Shown: one piece after another, positions 40,657 through 45,387 of the stretch
How the letters are laid out: every line of letters starts with the position of its first letter
Position numbering within the stretch: position 1 is the first letter of the stretch
Assembly (NCBI RefSeq): GCF_902493135.1
Contig: NZ_CABUOD010000040.1
Coordinates: forward strand, 1-45,387
DNA length: 45,387 nucleotides
Origin: an uncultured Parabacteroides sp.
Lineage (GTDB): Bacteria > Bacteroidota > Bacteroidia > Bacteroidales > Tannerellaceae
Direction: 5' to 3'
Program-made: the position numbers and the translations under genes
The notes under the pieces: generated by a model
Database searches by the model: none
Seen by the model: the letters and a program-made list of their open reading frames with translations, nothing else
What the model was told of the DNA's origin: nothing

Positions 40657-41091
40657 ATGAAGAAGATTCAGATTATTAACGGCCCCAATCTTAATCTGTT
40701 AGGCAAACGCGAACCGACAGTGTACGGAAATGCTTCGTTTGAAGGCTATCTGGGTGAATTGCGTGCCAAGTATCCGCAATGTGAAATTGCTTATTTTCAG
40801 AGTAATGTGGAAGGCGAGATGATCAACAAGATCCATGAGGTCGGCTTCGATTACGACGGGATTATTATGAATGCAGGCGCTTATACGCATACGTCCATTG
40901 CTCTCCACGATGCGATAAAAGCTGTAACGACTCCGGTTGTGGAGGTACATATCTCAAACGTGCATGCCCGTGAATCTTTCCGTCACGTGTCCATGATTTC
41001 CGCCGCTTGCAAAGGAGTGATCTTGGGCTTCGGGCTGGATTCGTACCGGTTGGCGGTGGAAGCGGTGCTTCAATTGACTATTGACGATTAG
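40657..41091 (+). CDS. aroQ: Type II 3-dehydroquinate dehydratase
   Basis: AroQ removes water from 3-dehydroquinate in the shikimate pathway for aromatic amino acids. The 144-residue protein is the dodecameric type II form. It has INGPNLNLLGKREPTVYG with catalytic Arg18 and Tyr23, the FQSNVEGEMINKI region, IIMNAGAYTHTS and VEVHISNVHARESFRH with catalytic His98. Length and motifs are complete. pyk follows after 119 nt with its own upstream region. Confidence 0.95.
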   Translation: MKKIQIINGPNLNLLGKREPTVYGNASFEGYLGELRAKYPQCEIAYFQSNVEGEMINKIHEVGFDYDGIIMNAGAYTHTSIALHDAIKAVTTPVVEVHISNVHARESFRHVSMISAACKGVILGFGLDSYRLAVEAVLQLTIDD

Positions 41092-41160
41092 GAAGAATTT
41101 TGTTTAGGTAAAAAGATGTTTAATAAAGGTTTGGCTCTTGGAGTTGAGGATTGGCTGTTT

Positions 41161-41200
41161 TTTAAATTGTCAATTGTCAATTGTCAATTGTCAATTTAAA
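41161..41200 (+). repeat. Four tandem 7-bp repeats (TTGTCAA) flanked by TTTAAA, before pyk
   Basis: TTGTCAA repeats four times without change (41167-41194). It is bounded on each side by TTTAAA (41161-41166 and 41195-41200). The block ends 10 nt before the pyk start codon at 41211, with AAAAGGGTT between as a possible ribosome-binding stretch. Confidence 0.8.
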
Positions 41201-41210
41201 AAAGGGTTAT

Positions 41211-42662
41211 ATGTTAAAGCATACGAAGATTGTTGCTACTGTTTCTGACCAGCGTTGCGAGGTCGAATTTGTCGACGCGTTGTACAAGGCCGGAATGAAT
41301 GTCGTGCGCCTCAATACGGCTCACATGGCAGAAGAAGGTTTGACCAGAGTCGTGAATAATGTCCGTGCAGTTTCCGATCGCATCGGTATTCTGATGGATA
41401 CCAAAGGCCCCGAAGTGCGCACGACTACTGCGCAGGCTCCTATCGGGTTCAAAACCGGGGAAACGGTTAAGATCATGGGAAACCCGGAAGGCGAAACCAC
41501 GCATGATTGTATTTATGTCTCATACCGGAATTTCGCCAATGACCTGGCTATCGGTAGCGATATCCTGATCGATGACGGAGATCTGGAATTGAAAGTGATA
41601 GGTAAGAAGGAGGATTATCTGGTTTGTGAGGTCGAAAACGATGCTACTTTGGGCAGTCGTAAGAGCGTGAACGTGCCGGGTGTGCGTATCAACCTGCCTT
41701 CCCTGACAGAGAAAGACCGTAAAAACATCCTGTGGGCGATCGAAAACGACTTGGATTTCATTGCTCACTCATTTGTTCGTAACAAGCAGGATGTGATGGA
41801 TATCCAACGTATTCTGGATGAACATAACAGCCCGATCAAGATCATCGCCAAGATAGAAAACCAGGAAGGTGTCGATAATGTGGATGAGATTCTCGAAGTC
41901 GCTTATGGCGTCATGATTGCCCGTGGTGACCTGGGCATCGAAGTGCCGGCGGAAAAGATCCCGGGTATCCAGCGTACGTTGATCCGTAAGTGTGTGGAAG
42001 TGAAAAAGCCGGTTATCGTGGCCACCCAGATGCTCCACTCCATGATCAACAACCCGCGTCCTACGCGTGCCGAAGTGACGGACATCGCCAATGCCATTTA
42101 TTACCGTACGGATGCCCTGATGTTGAGCGGTGAAACGGCCTACGGCAAATATCCGGTAGAAGCCGTCCAGACGATGACGAAGGTAGCCCGCGAAGCGGAA
42201 AAGACGAAGCTCTCAGCCAATGATATCCGCGTCCCTATCGAAGGGAACGATCTGGATGTGACATCTTTCCTGGCAAAACAGGCTGTAAAGTCGTCCTCCA
42301 AACTGCATGTGAAAGCCATTATTACAGATAGCTATACCGGACGTACGGCACGTTACCTGGCTGCGTTTCGCGGCACTTCCACCGTGTTCTCGATCTGCTA
42401 CAATCCCCGTGTCATGCGTATGCTATCTCTTTCTTACGGCGTATGGGCTGTTCACCAGCCTTATAACGACAGTCGTCGCGGCTATTTCTACGATGCGCTG
42501 AACGAACTGATCAAGAGCGGACGTATCACCCGTAACGACATGGTGGCTTACCTGAGCGGCAGCTTCGGTGAAGGCGGCGGTACGAGCTTCCTTGAGATTA
42601 ACAATGTAGGGAAGGTGCTGGACGCCGGAAATAATTATCAGTTACCGACGTTTAAGGAATAA
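41211..42662 (+). CDS. pyk: Pyruvate kinase
   Basis: Pyruvate kinase makes pyruvate and ATP from phosphoenolpyruvate and ADP, the last step of glycolysis. The 483-residue protein has the N-terminal barrel start HTKIVATVSDQR and GMNVVRLNTAHM, then MDTKGPEVRT. The catalytic IIAKIENQEGVDN has the active-site Lys. MIARGDLGIEVP has the metal-binding residues, and RPTRAEVTDIANAIYYRTDALMLSGETAYGKYP is present in full. I use the ATG at 41211. An upstream in-frame codon at 41181 would put the tandem repeat inside the coding region. The C-terminal domain is full length. Confidence 0.95.
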   Translation: MLKHTKIVATVSDQRCEVEFVDALYKAGMNVVRLNTAHMAEEGLTRVVNNVRAVSDRIGILMDTKGPEVRTTTAQAPIGFKTGETVKIMGNPEGETTHDCIYVSYRNFANDLAIGSDILIDDGDLELKVIGKKEDYLVCEVENDATLGSRKSVNVPGVRINLPSLTEKDRKNILWAIENDLDFIAHSFVRNKQDVMDIQRILDEHNSPIKIIAKIENQEGVDNVDEILEVAYGVMIARGDLGIEVPAEKIPGIQRTLIRKCVEVKKPVIVATQMLHSMINNPRPTRAEVTDIANAIYYRTDALMLSGETAYGKYPVEAVQTMTKVAREAEKTKLSANDIRVPIEGNDLDVTSFLAKQAVKSSSKLHVKAIITDSYTGRTARYLAAFRGTSTVFSICYNPRVMRMLSLSYGVWAVHQPYNDSRRGYFYDALNELIKSGRITRNDMVAYLSGSFGEGGGTSFLEINNVGKVLDAGNNYQLPTFKE

Positions 42663-42680
42663 ACAAAGATGTATGGTTTG

Positions 42681-42744
42681 TGATTTATGATTTATCTCCC
42701 AGCAGGCAAATCATAGATCATACATCATGAATCATGGATCGTAA
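42681..42744 (+). repeat. Tandem 7-bp repeats and inverted arm before the O-methyltransferase gene
   Basis: Two copies of TGATTTA (42681-42694) are followed by five heptamers in register: ATCATAG, ATCATAC, ATCATGA, ATCATGG, ATCGTAA (42710-42744). GATTTATGATTT (42682-42693) pairs with AAATCATAGATC (42708-42719), one G-U pair included, to make a 12-bp hairpin with a 14-nt loop. The repeat ends 2 nt before the start codon at 42747. Confidence 0.75.
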
Positions 42745-42746
42745 AG

Positions 42747-43370
42747 ATGACAATAGACGAATATATCCTTTCCCATAGCGACGAAGAGGGTGCACTGCTC
42801 TCGGCCCTGAACCGGGATGCGAATGTGAACCTGCTTCGTCCGCGTATGTTGTCGGGGCATCTGCAAGGGCGGATATTGAAGATGTTCTGCCGGATGCTTC
42901 GTCCTCGCCGCGTGCTTGAGATCGGTACTTATACGGGGTATGCGACGCTCTGTATGGCGGAAGGGCTGGAAGAGGGCGCTTTGATCCATACGCTTGAGAT
43001 CAACGACGAGATGGAGGACTTCATCATGAAATATCTGAGACAGTCGCCCCATCAGGATAAGATACGGGTTCATTTCGGCGATGCACTCGAAATCATCCCG
43101 ACGTTGGATGATACTTTCGACCTTGTTTTTATCGATGCCGACAAGCGGCTGTATCCGGAATATTTCGACCTTGTCTTCCCGATGGTGCGTCCCGGCGGCT
43201 TGATCCTTGCCGACAACACCTTATGGGACGGTCATGTGGTGGAAGAACATCCTACGGATAAACAAACGCTCGGTATTCTTAGTTTTAATGATAAAATCAA
43301 AGAAGACCCGCGTATTGAAAAAGTTATCTTACCTTTGCGTGACGGCCTTACAATGATCTGGAAAAAATAA
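42747..43370 (+). CDS. SAM-dependent O-methyltransferase, CCoAMT-like
   Basis: This 207-residue protein is a class I methyltransferase of the caffeoyl-CoA O-methyltransferase-like group. The SAM-binding loop is VLEIGTYTGYATLCMAE. The metal- and SAM-contacting FIDADKRLYPEYFD follows, then ADNTLWDGHV. Bacterial relatives include TrmR, which methylates a wobble uridine hydroxyl in tRNA, as well as enzymes for small phenolics, and the sequence does not decide between them. It is followed after 14 nt by rbfA, another translation-related gene, which mildly favours an RNA role. Confidence 0.87.
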   Translation: MTIDEYILSHSDEEGALLSALNRDANVNLLRPRMLSGHLQGRILKMFCRMLRPRRVLEIGTYTGYATLCMAEGLEEGALIHTLEINDEMEDFIMKYLRQSPHQDKIRVHFGDALEIIPTLDDTFDLVFIDADKRLYPEYFDLVFPMVRPGGLILADNTLWDGHVVEEHPTDKQTLGILSFNDKIKEDPRIEKVILPLRDGLTMIWKK

Positions 43371-43384
43371 AAAAGCAAGAAATT

Positions 43385-43720
43385 ATGGAAAGTACAAGAC
43401 TTAGTAAAATAGAACGTCTCCTGCAAAAGGAGTTGAGTGATATCTTTCAGAAACAGACACAGGCCATGCATGGTGTCCTGATCTCTGTCAGCGTGGTACG
43501 CGTAAGCCCTGATTTGAGTGTGGCACGTGCTTACCTGAGTATCTTCCCGTCCGACAAGTCGAAAGAAATGCTTGAGAATATCCGGGCGAATACGAAAGCG
43601 ATCCGCTTTGACCTCGGACAGCGCATCCGGAAACAGGTCCGTAAGATCCCCGAACTGACTTTCTTTATCGACGATTCCCTGGACTATATCGAAAATATTG
43701 ATAATCTGTTGAAAAAGTAA
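43385..43720 (+). CDS. rbfA: 30S ribosome-binding factor RbfA
   Basis: RbfA is a small KH-like factor that binds the 30S subunit and helps 16S rRNA 5' end maturation, important in the cold. The 111-residue protein has STRLSKIERLLQKELSDIFQ at the N terminus and VSVVRVSPDLSVARAYLSIFP. RFDLGQRIRKQVRKIPELTFFIDDS near the end carries the conserved RIP-type motif as KIPEL. The ABC-type permease gene follows after 12 nt in the same direction. Confidence 0.92.
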   Translation: MESTRLSKIERLLQKELSDIFQKQTQAMHGVLISVSVVRVSPDLSVARAYLSIFPSDKSKEMLENIRANTKAIRFDLGQRIRKQVRKIPELTFFIDDSLDYIENIDNLLKK

Positions 43721-43732
43721 AAGACTATCGCG

Positions 43733-44968
43733 TTGAACTTCCCGTTTTATATAGCCCGGCGTTACCTTTTTTCGAAGAAATCCCACAATGCCATCAATAT
43801 CATTTCGATGGTATCTGTCTGTGGGGTGGTGGTCGCTACAATGGCCTTGGTATGTGCGTTGTCCGTATTGAACGGGTTTGTCGGGCTGGTTTCTTCGATG
43901 CTCGGCAACTTCGATCCGGAGTTGAAGATTCAGCCTGTGCATGGAAAGGTTTTCGACCCGTCTCTTCCGGCTGTCCGGGAAGTGAAGGAGCTGCCGGAGG
44001 TCGCCTTGTTTTGCGAGGTGCTTCAGGACAATGCGCAAGTCCGTTATCGGGATCGCCAGATTACCGCTACGGTGAAAGGCGTAGACGATACTTTCGGGCA
44101 GCTGACGCGGATAGACAGCATTTTAGTCGATAGCCGGGAGGATACCTTTGTCCTGTCCGATGAAGTGGCCAATTATGCCACCTTGGGTGTCGGGACGGCT
44201 TTCTCTTTGGGCGTGCGCCCTAATTATGCCGATCCCCTGGAAATTTATGCTCCCAAAAGGAACGAGAAAGTCAATCTCGCCAACCCTGTCGCCTCCTTGA
44301 ATTTGGAATATGCTTTTGTGGGCGGCGTTTATGCCACTAACCAGCAGATGTATGACGAGAACTTCATCCTGCTGCCTTTGCCGGTGGTCCGTTCTTTGTT
44401 CAGTTATGAGAAGGAAGTCTCGGCGATAGAGTTGTCATTGGTTTCCGGAGCGGATATCAATTCGGTCAAGAGCCGTATAAAATCGCTCTTGGGCGATAAC
44501 TTTTCGGTCAAGGACCGCTATGAACAGCAGGAAGCCTCTTTCCGGATGATGCAGGGGGAGAAATGGATGATCTTTCTGATCTTGTGTTTCATTCTGATCC
44601 TGGCTCTGTTTAATGTGATCGGTTCGCTCTCCATGCTGATGATAGAAAAGAAAGAGGATGTCCGTACATTGCGGAATATGGGTGCGGACGACCGTCTGAT
44701 CCGTCGTATCTTTCTCTTCGAGGGATGGATGATTTCCGGGCTCGGTGCTTTGATCGGTATTGTTATCGGCTTGGTCCTTTGTCTGTTGCAACAGGAATTG
44801 GGCATTATCAAGTTAGGCCAGGCGGCCGGTTCCTTTATCATTGATGCCTATCCGGTCCGTGTCGAAGCCGGCGACATCGTTATTGTCTTAATAACTGTTC
44901 TTTCCATCGGCTTCCTTGCCGCCTGGTATCCCGTCCACTACCTGGGGAAGAAGTGGCTCACCCGATAA
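43733..44968 (+). CDS. LolE/FtsX-like ABC transporter permease
   Basis: This 411-residue permease is of the MacB/LolCE type, probably part of a lipoprotein-releasing or other mechanotransmission ABC complex. The first membrane segment (about 20-45) follows the family start FYIARRYLFSKKSHNAINIIS. A large periplasmic domain covers about 50-265, and three further segments lie at about 275-300, 325-350 and 375-400. GAEKVEDVRTLR-like coupling helices are seen as KKEDVRTLRNMGADDRLIRRIF. The start codon is TTG at 43733, because the conserved NFPFYIARRY directly follows it. The ATPase partner is not in the window. Confidence 0.87.
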   Translation: MNFPFYIARRYLFSKKSHNAINIISMVSVCGVVVATMALVCALSVLNGFVGLVSSMLGNFDPELKIQPVHGKVFDPSLPAVREVKELPEVALFCEVLQDNAQVRYRDRQITATVKGVDDTFGQLTRIDSILVDSREDTFVLSDEVANYATLGVGTAFSLGVRPNYADPLEIYAPKRNEKVNLANPVASLNLEYAFVGGVYATNQQMYDENFILLPLPVVRSLFSYEKEVSAIELSLVSGADINSVKSRIKSLLGDNFSVKDRYEQQEASFRMMQGEKWMIFLILCFILILALFNVIGSLSMLMIEKKEDVRTLRNMGADDRLIRRIFLFEGWMISGLGALIGIVIGLVLCLLQQELGIIKLGQAAGSFIIDAYPVRVEAGDIVIVLITVLSIGFLAAWYPVHYLGKKWLTR

Positions 44969-45040
44969 CCTTTGGAAGATAAGATATTACAAAAATATTA
45001 TGGTACATCCGGTTCACATTTGGTAAGAAGTAAATCAAAA

Positions 45041-45077
45041 TCAGCCGGAGTGTTTGAATACATAACGTCCCGGCTGA
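45041..45077. terminator. Inverted repeat between convergent permease and Rpn-type genes
   Basis: TCAGCCGG (45041-45048) pairs exactly with CCGGCTGA (45070-45077) around a 21-nt loop. It lies between the stops at 44968 and 45101, so it could end transcription from both sides, but no T-run follows. Confidence 0.4.
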
Positions 45078-45100
45078 CTCTGCTGATAAACACTGGTCGG

Positions 45101-45387
45101 TTATAACTCGTTAATTTCTTTCACCGACAAGCCGGTACATTGTGCAATCGTCTCGATATTGATTCCCTGTTTTTTAAAATTGGCAGCGATAAGACGTTGC
45201 TCTTCCGCTTTACCCACAGCTTTGCCTTCTATTTTGCCTTTTTCCATCCCGTCTTCGAAGCTGGTGTCGAGGGCGGCGGATAGGTCGCGTTCGACGGAAA
45301 GGCTCAGTTCGTATTCCAGGCGTTGGTCAGGGGTCATGCGCTCTACCTCCACGATGCTTTTCAGCTTGCGGAATATCTGATTGTTCA
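45101..45387 (-). CDS. Rpn-type PD-(D/E)XK nuclease/transposase-like protein, C-terminal part
   Basis: The frame is open to the window edge, so the N-terminal part with the nuclease core lies outside. The visible 94 residues match the C-terminal region of Rpn/PDDEXK_2 proteins. These are IFRKLKSIVEVERMTPDQRLE, then a charged helix with repeated Glu-Gly-Lys (MEKGKIEGKAVGKAEEQR), then a terminal helix-turn segment GINIETIAQCTGLSVKEINEL. Such proteins occur in many copies in Bacteroidetes genomes and are described as recombination-promoting. No transposase partner or end repeats are seen. Catalytic residues cannot be checked here. Confidence 0.75.
   Translation of the reverse strand, partial: NNQIFRKLKSIVEVERMTPDQRLEYELSLSVERDLSAALDTSFEDGMEKGKIEGKAVGKAEEQRLIAANFKKQGINIETIAQCTGLSVKEINEL

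Noticed and set aside
44435..44841. Two antisense open frames inside the LolE-like permease gene
   Set aside because: They consist of reversed membrane-segment codons. The permease frame is well supported and covers the whole region.

Overview
The window reads as a chromosomal segment of a gut Bacteroidales bacterium, most likely Parabacteroides or a close relative. The evidence is the family content: a DUF6383 protein, type IX secretion components PorU and PorV, a SusC/SusD pair with its ECF sigma and FecR anti-sigma factors, a GH92 mannosidase, and DUF4834 and DUF4954 proteins. Promoters also carry Bacteroidetes-type -7 boxes (TAnnTTTG). The genus is inferred from remembered family distribution, not from a search. 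I see no rRNA, tRNA, CRISPR array or intact insertion sequence. Gene density is high and most of the DNA is ordinary chromosomal backbone.

Layout. Positions 1-5.1 kb hold a large secreted DUF6383 protein, a small-ORF/GNAT pair that looks like a toxin-antitoxin or guard module, and the redox repressor gene rex. Positions 5.1-13.7 kb hold the operon rex - FAH-family hydrolase - porU, then three genes on the opposite strand (polytopic membrane protein, HAD-IB phosphatase, UbiA-type phosphoribosyl-polyprenyl-phosphate synthase), then porV and ispF. Positions 13.7-19.5 kb hold a sensor kinase, a SUI1/eIF1-like factor and an AddA-like helicase-nuclease. Positions 19.6-23.6 kb hold phosphatidylethanolamine synthesis (psd, pssA), a DUF4834 protein, tadA with a small RHH-like protein, yraN, an MmcQ/YjbR protein and birA. 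Positions 23.5-34.3 kb hold a GH92 mannosidase and a SusCD-type uptake operon with sigma/anti-sigma genes and a Tat-exported FAD oxidoreductase. Positions 34.4-45.4 kb hold a type IX cargo protein, hflX, a DUF4954 protein, xerD, aroQ, pyk, an O-methyltransferase, rbfA, a LolE-like permease and the C-terminal part of an Rpn-type nuclease cut by the window edge.

How the genes fit together. PorU (sortase) and PorV (outer-membrane shuttle) process type IX cargo, and at least one, probably two, cargo proteins are encoded here. The inserted UbiA/HAD/membrane trio could build a polyprenyl-phosphate-pentose donor and use it for glycan decoration on the outer face of the inner membrane. Psd and PssA are consecutive enzymes of PE synthesis.

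The most unusual signal is in the intergenic DNA. Three intergenic regions carry short palindromes at a 22-bp period (13.75-13.86, 40.41-40.54 and 26.76-26.85 kb). Two of them share the motif GAAACTWWAGTTTC and the third uses an unrelated palindrome at the same period. Separately, four genes (ispF, xerD, pyk, O-methyltransferase) have four or five tandem 7-bp repeats directly in front of the start codon, with different heptamers. I cannot tell from the sequence alone whether either class has been described.
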